Assembly: GCF_004114615.1 (NCBI RefSeq)
Contig: NZ_CP035300.1
Coordinates: forward strand, 2,046,001-2,110,000
Length of the DNA stretch: 64,000 nucleotides
From: Dyella sp. M7H15-1
Lineage (GTDB): Bacteria > Pseudomonadota > Gammaproteobacteria > Xanthomonadales > Rhodanobacteraceae
Reading direction: 5' to 3'
Numbering within the stretch: the stretch's first letter is position 1; every line of letters starts with the position of its first letter. The notes under the pieces were generated by a model. The model did not search any database. It was not told the origin of the DNA and worked only from the letters and a program-made list of their open reading frames with translations. Positions 1 through 8,380 of the stretch are shown in pieces. Both the position numbers and the translations under genes were made by a program.

Positions 1-396
1 TTGTTCGACATTCACGGCGCGCTAATAAGCAGCAATAGTGCAAGCGTAACCCGTCGTTTCGTATTGCGGGAGGAACGTGAAGGGACATTATCGGTGCAAG
101 CATCCTCCAGAGAAGGGTGTAGGCACCTAGAACTTTCACTAGGCTCGATCATCCACGCTTTATAGAAGTAGGCGACGAAGGAAAAAAACACCTGCAAAAC
201 GCCACAAAAGCGATTCAGTGCAATCACAGCAACCGGGATCAGGTTGAACGATGAATAATCAACCCGGCCCCGATAGTTCGAATGGGATGTCTGTACGGCA
301 TCCATGGCCAACGTCCCCATCAGTTCGTACCGTTGTAGTTGTCGATCGTCTGTACCAGGCGATGTATGGCGCTGTTCAAGCGCCTGTTGATCCCAC
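1..396. other. Region at window edge without a supported gene
   Basis: This stretch lies downstream of the histidine kinase stop codon. Open frames exist on both strands, but the longest one (minus strand, from 470) starts inside the 3' end of the kinase gene and has no recognisable domain, ribosome site or sensible composition. No RNA gene or repeat was recognised. It is best treated as intergenic or as decayed sequence continuing beyond the left edge. Confidence 0.5.
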
Positions 397-2670
397 TTAC
401 GCATACGGCAATACGATGCGGAAATCCGTACCTTGTCCTGGCTGACTGATGACGGTGATGAAGCCGCCATGCCGTTCGACCACCGTTTTCACGAACGGCA
501 AACCCAGCCCGACACCCATGTCCGCGCTGCTTCCGCTACCACCCACCTGGAAGAACGGGTCGAACAGATGAATCAGGTCGTCTTCGGCAATACCGATACC
601 CCGATCGATGATATGCAACACCATGCCTTCCTCGCCTTGGTCAACGATGCGCACGGTAATGGCGGTATGCGAAGGCGAGTATTTCAGCGCGTTGTCGATC
701 ACATTAACCAGGGCACGGATTAGCATGTCCGGGTTACCCATCAGCAAGGTGTCTTCCAGGTCGCACTCCGGGCCGATCAGTTCGATGGTCTTATGCTCGG
801 CTGCCATCCATAGCTGATCGACCGCTTCGGTGGCTATGTCCAGCAAGGCAATCGGTGCAAAGGTCTCGTACCGGATCTGTTCGGCGCGCGAAAGCTGCAG
901 GAAATCTTTTGCGACACGCAGGGAATAATCGGCTTGCCGACGCAGGTTTTCGAGAAAGGCGGGGTCGTTCGGCGCTTCGCGACGCTGGCCTTCTGCGCGT
1001 TCCTCAATCAATGAAAGAATGGTGGAAAGCGGGCTGCGCAGGTCATGCGCGATATGGCGCAAGGCCGCCTTGTCATGCGTGACGCCTTCCTTGATACCGG
1101 CGATGTCGATCAAGCAGACCAGAAAGGAGGCGCGACCTTCTTCCACGCCGGGATACAAGGAAGTATCAACACTGGCATAAGGCACGTAGAGCAACATGTG
1201 TTCGCGTCCGCCGAGCGTGACCTCTTCACTGGCGCTCTCTTCGCCATGGCAATACGCGACTACCAGCTGCTGCACTTCGTCCAGCGAAAGGGCGGCATCG
1301 TCTTGACGCGCATCCGCAGCCAGCAACTCCGCGGCCTTGGCGTTCCACACTGAGATCTTCTGGTCGACCACCACGAACACGGGATACGGCAACTGGTTGA
1401 TCATGCTGACGAAGGTGTTCTGCAAACTGCGAATTTCCCGCAGAGCCTGACGCACTTCGCGCAAGGGATCGCGCTTGCGCTCCAGCGCGATCGGCTTGGC
1501 ATCAGGCAGCTCCGTCACACCCATCGTGGCGGCCACCGCCCGCAATTTGCCAATCTCGCGCTTCAGCAGATTCTGAGTGCGACGCAAACGCTCCCACGCA
1601 AAGTGCGTATAAATGAAAACGCATACCAGCGGCAGCAATCCAAGGCCCATCCAGCGATGCAGTCCAGCCAGCAGTGCCATCGGAAACAGGAACATCAACA
1701 CGAACCAGCCGAACGCTGCGACATGCATCCAGTAGCCGGGCACGCGCAGGCAGATAAACACCATGCCTAGCGCGATGGCAAGGTAGATCGGCACGGCTAC
1801 CGCACCCGGCAACTCACTGGCCATGTTGCCGCTGACGACGGCATCCGCCATCAGCGCATCCAGTTGTGCACGCGATGCTGCATCCATATTGAGGGAAGAA
1901 ATCTGAAAACCCGCGTCCTCACCCATCACCTCGCCCACAAACACTATGCGGCCGGCGAAGGTTTCAGCGGGCACTTTGCCATCTATGACATCGGCAAAGG
2001 AGTAGGAGGGAATTTGTTGCGAATGGCTCAACATCACCAGCACGGCGTGCGTACGCATGGAGGCCAGCGATAACGTATAGGAACGCAGGTGCACGTGTGG
2101 CAGTTCAAGCACGTGCTGCACACCTGCCACCCGAACGGCTTCCATGACGATGTTCGGATGTCCACCCAAGGTTTCCGGAAGCCGTGGCACAAACCCGGTC
2201 ACCACGCCATAGTGCCCCAGCGTGATATGACGCTGGCCGCGTCCCGCCGCTGCCTTGCTCAAGGCAGGCGGCCATAGGTCTACGCTGGAACCTGACGTAT
2301 TGGCGGAAATCGGCAGCACCACACGACTATTGCGCGTCATGGCCGTCGCCAGTTCATCGGTATGCAGGTCTGCCGCCAGCGTGTAGTCGAGGGTGATGCT
2401 TGCTGCGCGATCGAGACGCTGCAACAAGGTGGCAGTGCGTGACGTCAAGCCATCCGTGCCGTATTCACTCAGTGTCTTGTCGTCGATCAGCACCACTGCA
2501 ACCTGATCGGAGCTTGGGTACGCGAATAAGCGCGTTGCGGTATCGAACAACACCTTGTCGAGAGCTCCGGACATGGAGGCACCCATTGGGTGCCAACTGA
2601 AAGCAGCCAGCAACAGCAGCGCACCGACGATGAGAATGCGCGCCTGGGTAGTGCGCGAGAGGCGTCGCAT
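397..2670 (-). CDS. CHASE2-domain sensor histidine kinase
   Basis: Membrane sensor kinase of a two-component system. After an N-terminal membrane segment (about residues 9-28) comes an extracytoplasmic CHASE2-type sensor region that includes VVLIDDKTLSEYG. A cluster of hydrophobic segments (roughly 290-365) returns the chain to the membrane. A short coiled coil and a PAS-like stretch (VFVVVDQKISVWNAKAAELL) precede the kinase core. The phospho-acceptor histidine is H542 in IAHDLRSPLS, the N box is NVIDNALKYSP (about 656), and the G boxes are DRGIGIAEDD and GVGLGLPFVK. The regulator gene lies 130 bp upstream on the same strand, so the two probably form an operon. The ATG at 2670 is chosen; an in-frame TTG at 2691 is possible. 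The signal sensed is unknown. Confidence 0.9.
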   Translation of the reverse strand: MRRLSRTTQARILIVGALLLLAAFSWHPMGASMSGALDKVLFDTATRLFAYPSSDQVAVVLIDDKTLSEYGTDGLTSRTATLLQRLDRAASITLDYTLAADLHTDELATAMTRNSRVVLPISANTSGSSVDLWPPALSKAAAGRGQRHITLGHYGVVTGFVPRLPETLGGHPNIVMEAVRVAGVQHVLELPHVHLRSYTLSLASMRTHAVLVMLSHSQQIPSYSFADVIDGKVPAETFAGRIVFVGEVMGEDAGFQISSLNMDAASRAQLDALMADAVVSGNMASELPGAVAVPIYLAIALGMVFICLRVPGYWMHVAAFGWFVLMFLFPMALLAGLHRWMGLGLLPLVCVFIYTHFAWERLRRTQNLLKREIGKLRAVAATMGVTELPDAKPIALERKRDPLREVRQALREIRSLQNTFVSMINQLPYPVFVVVDQKISVWNAKAAELLAADARQDDAALSLDEVQQLVVAYCHGEESASEEVTLGGREHMLLYVPYASVDTSLYPGVEEGRASFLVCLIDIAGIKEGVTHDKAALRHIAHDLRSPLSTILSLIEERAEGQRREAPNDPAFLENLRRQADYSLRVAKDFLQLSRAEQIRYETFAPIALLDIATEAVDQLWMAAEHKTIELIGPECDLEDTLLMGNPDMLIRALVNVIDNALKYSPSHTAITVRIVDQGEEGMVLHIIDRGIGIAEDDLIHLFDPFFQVGGSGSSADMGVGLGLPFVKTVVERHGGFITVISQPGQGTDFRIVLPYA

Positions 2671-2801
2671 ATTGGGCTTGCTCGATAACAACTGACGCCC
2701 CCGATTTCCTGTGATGGAAGCCCGGACATGATTGGCACACCACCACCCTTGCCGCGCAAGGATGGTGTCCGGTCATGCATCAGATAAGAAGAAAGCCGCA
2801 C

Positions 2802-3575
2802 TCAATATAGCGGGGAGGCATGCGGAGCAGAAGCCCGCAAACCACGTGCCGGCGCCCGTTTACGCCCTGCTTGCAGCAGTTCTTCCAAGCGATAGCCGCG
2901 GTTGTAGACGGTGGAAATCAACATACCGTTCTTGGAGCGCAGATGCAGCGATTTGCGCAGCTTGCTGACATAGGTAGCAATCGTCGCATCATACTTAGAA
3001 TCGTTTTCGCCCCAGATATTTTCGCGCAGTTCTTCCTTGGTCACCGCGCAGCCGACGTTGCGGAAGAAATGCATGGCCAGCGCAAATTCGCGGTCCGACA
3101 GATTATTCACCAGAACCTGTCCATCCACACCGTCCACCAGCACGCTGCCTGCATCGGCATCGAGGGTGTAGCGCCCGACCTTGATCTTTCGTTCGCGCAA
3201 ATGCTCGGGGTAATACTTGCGTGCCTGCGCGCGGATGCGTGCCACCAGTTCGGCTTCGCGGGCGGGCTTGACGATGTAATCGTCCGCTCCGGCATCCAAA
3301 CCCTGCACGATGCTTGCCTCGTCGTCGTGCTGGGTCAGCATGATGATCGGCACATGTTGATGCTCGGGGGTGGTACGCGCCCATTTCAGGACATCGATGC
3401 CGCATTTGCCTGGCACATCCCAATCGAGCAGCAGCATGTCGGCCGGCTCGCTCTGGAGCATGCTCACGAAACTGTCGCCATCATGGCGGATCACGCTTTC
3501 ATAGCCCGCCTTGTGCAACCAATTGGAAACGGAATGGGCAAGTTTGACAGTGTCTTCGAGAATGGCGATGCGCAC
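2802..3575 (-). CDS. OmpR/PhoB-family response regulator
   Basis: Receiver domain followed by a winged-helix DNA-binding domain, the partner of the CHASE2 kinase just downstream. The receiver starts MRIAILEDTVKLAHS, with acidic residues near position 8, the phospho-acceptor in LLLDWDVPG (D51) and the conserved lysine in IVKPAREAEL. The C-terminal half (VRNVGCAVTKEELRENIWG-like segment to YNRGYRLEELL) is a Trans_reg_C domain. A GTG start at 3575 is chosen because a GAGG ribosome site lies just upstream and the receiver fold begins exactly there. The open frame extends 42 codons further to 3701, but that extension is unlike any receiver. Predicted length is 257 residues, slightly long for the family. 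Confidence 0.9.
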   Translation of the reverse strand: MRIAILEDTVKLAHSVSNWLHKAGYESVIRHDGDSFVSMLQSEPADMLLLDWDVPGKCGIDVLKWARTTPEHQHVPIIMLTQHDDEASIVQGLDAGADDYIVKPAREAELVARIRAQARKYYPEHLRERKIKVGRYTLDADAGSVLVDGVDGQVLVNNLSDREFALAMHFFRNVGCAVTKEELRENIWGENDSKYDATIATYVSKLRKSLHLRSKNGMLISTVYNRGYRLEELLQAGRKRAPARGLRASAPHASPLY

Positions 3576-4018
3576 GGTCGTGTCCTCACGCAATGAAAGA
3601 TTCTTTCCGGATCGGCCCTTGCAACCACTGGCGCTGTTCTCACTGGCGCCTTCGTTCTGATGGCGCCGGCTGAGTCTGGCATCCCCTGCGAGGATGGACA
3701 AATCATACGAATCCTAAAGCCATTCAGGGATAGGACTAGGCTTAAATATTCTCAATGAAATGTGAAAAAACAAGTGGTTATACGTAGAAAATGGCAACGC
3801 CTTGTTATTTCACATCATCTTCACGGACTGGATCCCCACCTCCTATCTCTGGACGTCCCGAAACCAAGCAGGGACGAGTTACCTCCGCTTCTCTCTCGGG
3901 ATTAGCGTCGAATCTCAACTGTGCGATTCGACTCAGGTGTTCCACGGAGGAACAGGCACATTGACGTTGCAGAGCAAAAAACGGGGGATACCTCAAATGC
4001 CCCGGAGAGCTCACGAAG
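3576..4018. other. Non-coding interval upstream of the response regulator
   Basis: About 440 bp with no convincing gene. It should hold the promoter of the regulator-kinase operon (transcribed leftwards) and the 3' end of the small gene at 4019. It is more AT-rich around 3720-3800 than the coding neighbours. A perfect 8-bp inverted repeat sits at 3907-3932 and is listed separately. Confidence 0.6.
3907..3932. promoter_or_regulatory. Inverted repeat, 8-bp arms
   Basis: GTCGAATC and GATTCGAC flank a 10-base spacer, giving a perfect dyad. It lies between the small orphan gene (4019-4396, minus) and the response regulator gene (minus). It could be an operator for the two-component operon or a hairpin downstream of the orphan gene. 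No T-run follows, so a classical terminator is unlikely. Confidence 0.35.
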
Positions 4019-4396
4019 TCAAGGTTTGGGCGTAAAAACCTTTTTGACATCATAACCATGCATGTGCCTATGCTCGCTTCCATCAGATAATTCGACGATG
4101 GTCCTGCGTGTCCTCCCATTTTCATCTGCAATGACCGAACCTATGTACCCCTTGACTTCAGGCGCTACAAACCCATGCTCTGATAGCTCGTTGGCCAAGG
4201 TTTGTGCGTAAGCTTCCTGCTTATCCTCACCCTTACCCCCCGTTTTGGTAGTGTCATCCAATGTGCCACTATCGAATAAAGTAAGTCTGCGCGCCTCAGC
4301 CGAATGACAAGTAAGCGTCTCAAATTTGCTAAAACCTGCAGGCAGCGTTCCTTCCAGTTTGGCTGCAATTTCTTTCGCAGTAATAAACTCAAGCAT
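4019..4396 (-). CDS. Small orphan protein with a possible caspase-like fragment
   Basis: A 125-residue protein not confidently recognised. The N-terminal part, with an alternating helix and strand leading to FETLTCHSAEARRL (C30, H31), resembles the segment around the catalytic cysteine of caspase-like or clan CD peptidase and toxin domains. The usual upstream catalytic histidine block is absent, so it could be a C-terminal fragment. The rest is a soluble stretch ending in GYIGSVIADENGRTRRTIVEL and a short basic tail. There is no signal peptide or membrane segment. It is divergent from thiS, with only 43 bp between the start codons. Codon usage is less GC-biased than in thiG next door, hinting at acquisition. 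The function is unknown. Confidence 0.55.
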   Translation of the reverse strand: MLEFITAKEIAAKLEGTLPAGFSKFETLTCHSAEARRLTLFDSGTLDDTTKTGGKGEDKQEAYAQTLANELSEHGFVAPEVKGYIGSVIADENGRTRRTIVELSDGSEHRHMHGYDVKKVFTPKP

Positions 4397-4427
4397 TCCT
4401 TGCTCTACGACCCGTCGCCGGGCCGGC

Positions 4428-4433
4428 TACAAT
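4428..4433 (+). promoter_or_regulatory. Candidate -10 element (TACAAT) for a leaderless thiS transcript
   Basis: TACAAT ends six bases before the thiS ATG at 4440, placing the expected transcription start at or next to the start codon. The only purine-rich stretch upstream, GGGTGG, abuts the ATG and is too close to act as a ribosome site. Both points fit a leaderless message. No good -35 hexamer was found at 17 bp. Confidence 0.4.
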
Positions 4434-4439
4434 GGGTGG

Positions 4440-4640
4440 ATGCAGATCACTTTGAATGGCCATCCGCACGATTGCGGCCAAGGCGCCACCGTCATCCAAT
4501 TGCTCCTCGAAACCGGTTATGCCGGTCGCCGTGTCGCGGTGGAGGTCAACCACGAGATCGTGCCGCGCAGCATGCACGAGAGTCATGAACTGCGCGAAGG
4601 CGATCAGGTGGAGATCGTCCACGCCATCGGCGGCGGCTGA
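4440..4640 (+). CDS. thiS: Sulfur carrier protein ThiS
   Basis: A 66-residue ubiquitin-fold sulfur carrier for thiazole synthesis in thiamine biosynthesis. Its C-terminal di-glycine (HAIGGG) is adenylated by ThiF, converted to a thiocarboxylate and presented to ThiG. The chain starts MQITLNGHPHDC and contains the usual VAVEVNHEIVPRS strand. Length is typical. The gene is immediately followed by thiG (46 bp gap), a common thiSG arrangement. No other thi genes or a THI-box riboswitch were seen here, so the remaining pathway genes must lie elsewhere. Confidence 0.95.
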   Translation: MQITLNGHPHDCGQGATVIQLLLETGYAGRRVAVEVNHEIVPRSMHESHELREGDQVEIVHAIGGG

Positions 4641-4686
4641 TCCGATCCGACACCTTCTTCCTCGCGCCCAGATGTGATGTAGCCCT

Positions 4687-5487
4687 ATGAATATCAAGAC
4701 GCTTGACAACACCGACCCCCTGATCATCGCCAGCAAAAACTACGGCTCGCGCCTGCTGACCGGCACCGGCAAGTACAAGGACTTGGACGAAACTCGCCGC
4801 GCCACCCAGGCCGCGGGCGCCGAGATCGTCACTGCCGCCATCCGCCGCGTGAACCTTGGCCAGGATCCCAACGCACCGAGCCTGCTCGATGCCCTGCCCC
4901 CGCACGAATTCACCCTGCTGCCCAATACCGCCGGCTGTTATAACGCGGTCGATGCCGTGCGTACCTGTAAGCTGGCGCGCGAGTTGCTGAATGGCCACAA
5001 GCTGGTGAAGCTGGAAGTGCTGGGCGACGAACGCACGCTGTTCCCGGATGTGGTGGAAACCCTGAAGGCCGCCGAACAGCTCGTCGTCGACGGCTTCGAC
5101 GTGATGGTCTACACCAGCGACGATCCGATCCTGGCGCGCAAGCTGGAAGAGATTGGCTGCGTGGCAGTGATGCCGCTGGCCGCACCCATCGGCTCCGGCC
5201 TTGGCATCCAGAACCGCTACAACCTGCTGGAAATCATCGAGAACGCCAAGGTGCCGATCATCGTCGACGCTGGCGTGGGCACCGCTTCCGATGCGGCGAT
5301 CGCGATGGAACTTGGCTGCGACGGCGTACTGATGAATACCGCCATTGCCGGCGCCAAGGATCCGGTGCTGATGGCCCATGCGATGAAGCTGGCCATCGAA
5401 GCCGGCCGTGCCGCATTCCGTGCTGGCCGCATTCCGCGCAAACGCTTTGCCTCGGCTTCCAGCCCGATCGACGGCACCATCGGCTGA
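4687..5487 (+). CDS. thiG: Thiazole synthase ThiG
   Basis: TIM-barrel enzyme that condenses 1-deoxy-D-xylulose 5-phosphate, dehydroglycine and the ThiS thiocarboxylate into the thiazole phosphate moiety of thiamine. It has 266 residues, normal for the family. Visible signatures are the N-terminal [12 protein letters not shown], the Schiff-base lysine region [16 protein letters not shown], the [14 protein letters not shown] loop, and the phosphate-binding end [31 protein letters not shown]. The stop codon overlaps the trmB start by one base (TGATG), which implies translational coupling in a thiS-thiG-trmB unit. Confidence 0.97.
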   Translation: MNIKTLDNTDPLIIASKNYGSRLLTGTGKYKDLDETRRATQAAGAEIVTAAIRRVNLGQDPNAPSLLDALPPHEFTLLPNTAGCYNAVDAVRTCKLARELLNGHKLVKLEVLGDERTLFPDVVETLKAAEQLVVDGFDVMVYTSDDPILARKLEEIGCVAVMPLAAPIGSGLGIQNRYNLLEIIENAKVPIIVDAGVGTASDAAIAMELGCDGVLMNTAIAGAKDPVLMAHAMKLAIEAGRAAFRAGRIPRKRFASASSPIDGTIG

Positions 5488-6191
5488 TGAGCGATCGCGC
5501 CGACCACGACGCCACCCCCTACATGCGCCGCATCCGCAGTTTCGCGCTGCGCGAAGGCCGCATGACGCCAGCCCAACAGCGTGCGTTCGATGACCATTGG
5601 GCGCGTTTCGGTATCGACTACTCAGGCACTGCGCAAGATTTCAACGCGCATTTCGGTCGGCATGCCCCGCTTGTGCTGGAAATCGGCTTTGGCAATGGCG
5701 AAGCGCTCGCCTGGGCCAGCGAGCATGACCTGGTACGCGACTACCTCGGCGTGGAGGTGCATGGCCCCGGCGTCGGGCGGCTGATGAATGCCCTGGCCGC
5801 GCGGGATGCCGCCCATGTGCGCATCTACAAGCACGACGCCGTCGAGGTGCTGGAACACGAGATTCCCGCCGGCACGCTAGCCGAGGCCCGCATCTGGTTC
5901 CCCGATCCCTGGCACAAGAAGCGCCATAACAAGCGTCGCATCATCCAGCCTGATTTTGTTGCCCTGCTCGCCACGCGCATGACACCCGACGGATTGCTGC
6001 ACCTGGCCACCGACTGGGAGCCCTATGCGCAGCATATGGTCGCGGTGATGGAAGCCTCGCCAGGCTGGCGTAATACAGCCGGCCCCGGGCAGTACACCGA
6101 AAAGCCGGATTGGCGTATCGAGACCCACTTCGAACGACGTGGCTTGAGGCTCGGCCATGGCGTTTGGGATCTTCTGTACCGCAAGGCCTGA
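5487..6191 (+). CDS. trmB: tRNA (guanine-N7)-methyltransferase TrmB
   Basis: SAM-dependent enzyme that forms m7G at position 46 in the variable loop of tRNAs. It has 234 residues with the family hallmarks: the SAM site [17 protein letters not shown], the acidic motif before the second strand ([13 protein letters not shown]), and the diagnostic [15 protein letters not shown] followed by QPDFV. The start codon overlaps the thiG stop. Coupling to thiSG is a recurrent gene order in Xanthomonadales-type genomes rather than a functional link. Confidence 0.96.
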   Translation: MSDRADHDATPYMRRIRSFALREGRMTPAQQRAFDDHWARFGIDYSGTAQDFNAHFGRHAPLVLEIGFGNGEALAWASEHDLVRDYLGVEVHGPGVGRLMNALAARDAAHVRIYKHDAVEVLEHEIPAGTLAEARIWFPDPWHKKRHNKRRIIQPDFVALLATRMTPDGLLHLATDWEPYAQHMVAVMEASPGWRNTAGPGQYTEKPDWRIETHFERRGLRLGHGVWDLLYRKA

Positions 6192-6363
6192 GCCCCGGGC
6201 TGGGTGACCCCAACCATCCACCGACGCCCGCAATGCGGCAACGGTTCACCAGCTAAGCACCCCACACGCTTATACTTTCCTGTCAAACAGGGACGAGTCC
6301 TCGCGTGAAGCAACTGCTGCCCAACTTCCAGCCTTGTCCAGCGCCCGACAGGGATGATCGATA

Positions 6364-8205
6364 GTGGCGCTAACCCTCACCCCCGAAATGATCCTGGTAC
6401 TCGGGCTGGTGTGTTTCACCATGCTCATGTTGGTGCTGGAGTGGGTCCGCGCTGACATGGTGGCCTTGCTGGTGGTGGTGGTGATCGGCCTGACCGGACT
6501 GATCCCTTCTGACCGCGTTTTCAATGGTTTTGCCGGTAACGCCGTGATTGCGATCATCGCGATCATGATCATGGGCGCCGGACTCGACCGTGCCGGCGTG
6601 CTCGGCCTGACCGCCCAGTTCGTGATGCGCATGGCACGCGGCAAGGAATCTCGGCTGGGTGTGGTGATCAACTCGGTGACCAGCCTTTTCAGCGCGGTGA
6701 TTCCGAGCCAGGCGCTCGCCGCCCTGATGATCCCGGTGACCAGCCGTCTCTCCGCACGTACCGGCGTGCCGATCTCACGGCTGCTGCTGCCGATGGCGTT
6801 CTGCATCCTCACCGCCACCAACACCACGCTGATCGCCAACTCGCCGCTGATTGTCCTCAACGACCTGATCGCCAGCGCCAACGCCAACCTGCCACCGGGT
6901 GCGCAAACCGTGCCCAAGTTCGGTCTCTTCAGCGTGACGCCGATCGGTTTGACCCTGGCGGTGGCAGGCATCCTGTTTTTCTACTTTTTCACCCACAAAC
7001 TGCTGCCAGATCGCGAGGACGAACGGCATAAAGTAACGCCGGGCCGTACCGAAAGTTACTTCGCCGAGACTTACGGCATCGTGGGTGAAACCGCCGAACT
7101 GACCGTCACCGCGGAAAGCCCGCTGGTCGGCATGAGCATCGGCGAAGTCGAGCAACTGCACGGCGCACCGCTGATCCTGGCGATCAAGAGCGGCAGCGAA
7201 GCGCGCATGGCACCGCCGGCTGACCAGGTGATCTGGGTCGGCTCCATTCTTGGCGTGCTGGGGCCGCGCGAAGAACTCAACCGCTTCGCCAACAACCAGC
7301 TCTGCAAGTTGTCGCCGCGCATGCGTCAGTTGGGCGAGCTGTTCAACCCCACGCGCGCCGGCATTTCCGAGGCGGTGATTCCGCCCAGCTCGCGCTTCCT
7401 CAAACAGTCGGTGGGCGATCTGCGTTTGCGCAAGCGTTATGGCATTTCGGTACTGGCGATCACGCGCGGCGATCACGTCTATCGCGATGATCTGCGCGCC
7501 GTCAGCCTGCGCACCGGCGATACATTGGTACTGCATTCGAGCTGGAAAGCCTTGCAGGAAGTGTCGGAAGACAAGGATCTGGTCGTCGTCACCGACGTCC
7601 CGCGCGAAGAACAGCGCCCCAACAAAATCTGGCAGGCGGTGGGCTTTTTCCTGCTGGCGAAATGCCTCGCCCTGTTCACCAACCTCGATCTTTCCGTGGC
7701 GATGATGACCGGCGCCATCGGCATGCTGCTCAGTGGCGTGTTGAATATGGATGAGGCGTACAAGGCCGTAAACTGGAAGACGATCTTTGTGACCGCCTGC
7801 CTTATTCCACTGGGCTGGTCGATGGACGCCACCGGCACCGCTGCATGGGTTGCACAGGAAGTGTTGCTGCACCTCGGCCGCGCCTCGCCGTGGATCCTGC
7901 AAGGCTCACTGGCCATTCTCACCTTGCTGTTCTCACAGGTGATGTCAAACGTGGGCGCCACGGTGATGATGGTGCCGGTGGCGATCAGTGTGGCGGTTGC
8001 CACGGGTGGCAACCCTTCTGCCTACGCGTTGATCGTTGCGGTGTCCTCGTCCAACACCTTCCTGCTGAGCTCCGGCCACCCGGCCCTGATGATGGTGACG
8101 GGGCCTGGCGATTACAGCAGCAGGGATTTCATGCGTGCCGGCATTCCGCTGACGTTTATCGTCCTGGTGATCACGTTAATCGCCATTAATCTGATGTATC
8201 GCTAA
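6364..8205 (+). CDS. SLC13/DASS-family permease with two RCK_C (TrkA-C) domains
   Basis: A 613-residue inner-membrane transporter. About five hydrophobic segments in residues 1-220 and another block from about 425 to the end form the CitMHS/Na-sulfate symporter fold. Between them, at about residues 230-410, lie two cytoplasmic TrkA-C-like domains (for example SPLVGMSIGEVEQLHG and SVGDLRLRKRYGISVLAITRG) that probably bind a regulatory ligand. The substrate cannot be read; sulfate, dicarboxylates or other anions are possible. The start is a GTG at 6364 with AGGGA about ten bases upstream. The gene stands alone between trmB and the sugar dehydrogenase. Confidence 0.88.
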   Translation: MALTLTPEMILVLGLVCFTMLMLVLEWVRADMVALLVVVVIGLTGLIPSDRVFNGFAGNAVIAIIAIMIMGAGLDRAGVLGLTAQFVMRMARGKESRLGVVINSVTSLFSAVIPSQALAALMIPVTSRLSARTGVPISRLLLPMAFCILTATNTTLIANSPLIVLNDLIASANANLPPGAQTVPKFGLFSVTPIGLTLAVAGILFFYFFTHKLLPDREDERHKVTPGRTESYFAETYGIVGETAELTVTAESPLVGMSIGEVEQLHGAPLILAIKSGSEARMAPPADQVIWVGSILGVLGPREELNRFANNQLCKLSPRMRQLGELFNPTRAGISEAVIPPSSRFLKQSVGDLRLRKRYGISVLAITRGDHVYRDDLRAVSLRTGDTLVLHSSWKALQEVSEDKDLVVVTDVPREEQRPNKIWQAVGFFLLAKCLALFTNLDLSVAMMTGAIGMLLSGVLNMDEAYKAVNWKTIFVTACLIPLGWSMDATGTAAWVAQEVLLHLGRASPWILQGSLAILTLLFSQVMSNVGATVMMVPVAISVAVATGGNPSAYALIVAVSSSNTFLLSSGHPALMMVTGPGDYSSRDFMRAGIPLTFIVLVITLIAINLMYR

Positions 8206-8380
8206 AATCGGCGCTTGTGTGCGCGGATGGTTTGCGGGAATGCTCCGCGCAGTCATAGCCCGCGCCAGCGGGAATATCGTGCGGTCGGGTTAACAGGGAT
8301 TGACTAGCCTCGCTGTTGTGAAAATGTCTCCGCTTGCGCGGGCATGACGGTCATATTCAATCAGTTATCTGGGAGCTCCC

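Noticed and set aside
12-470. Long minus-strand open frame (152 codons) at the left edge
   Set aside because: Starts inside the kinase gene, lacks a ribosome site and any domain, and has a low-quality composition.
3880-3960. TTCGAATC-like arms considered as part of a tRNA or tRNA-derived attachment site
   Set aside because: No cloverleaf can be drawn around the arms and no acceptor stem or anticodon loop is present.
4546-5379. Long open frame antisense to thiG
   Set aside because: Histidine- and glycine-rich shadow typical of the complement of a GC-rich gene; thiG is unmistakable.
6775-7902. 375-codon open frame antisense to the SLC13 permease
   Set aside because: Codon-bias shadow; the plus strand encodes a clear membrane transporter.
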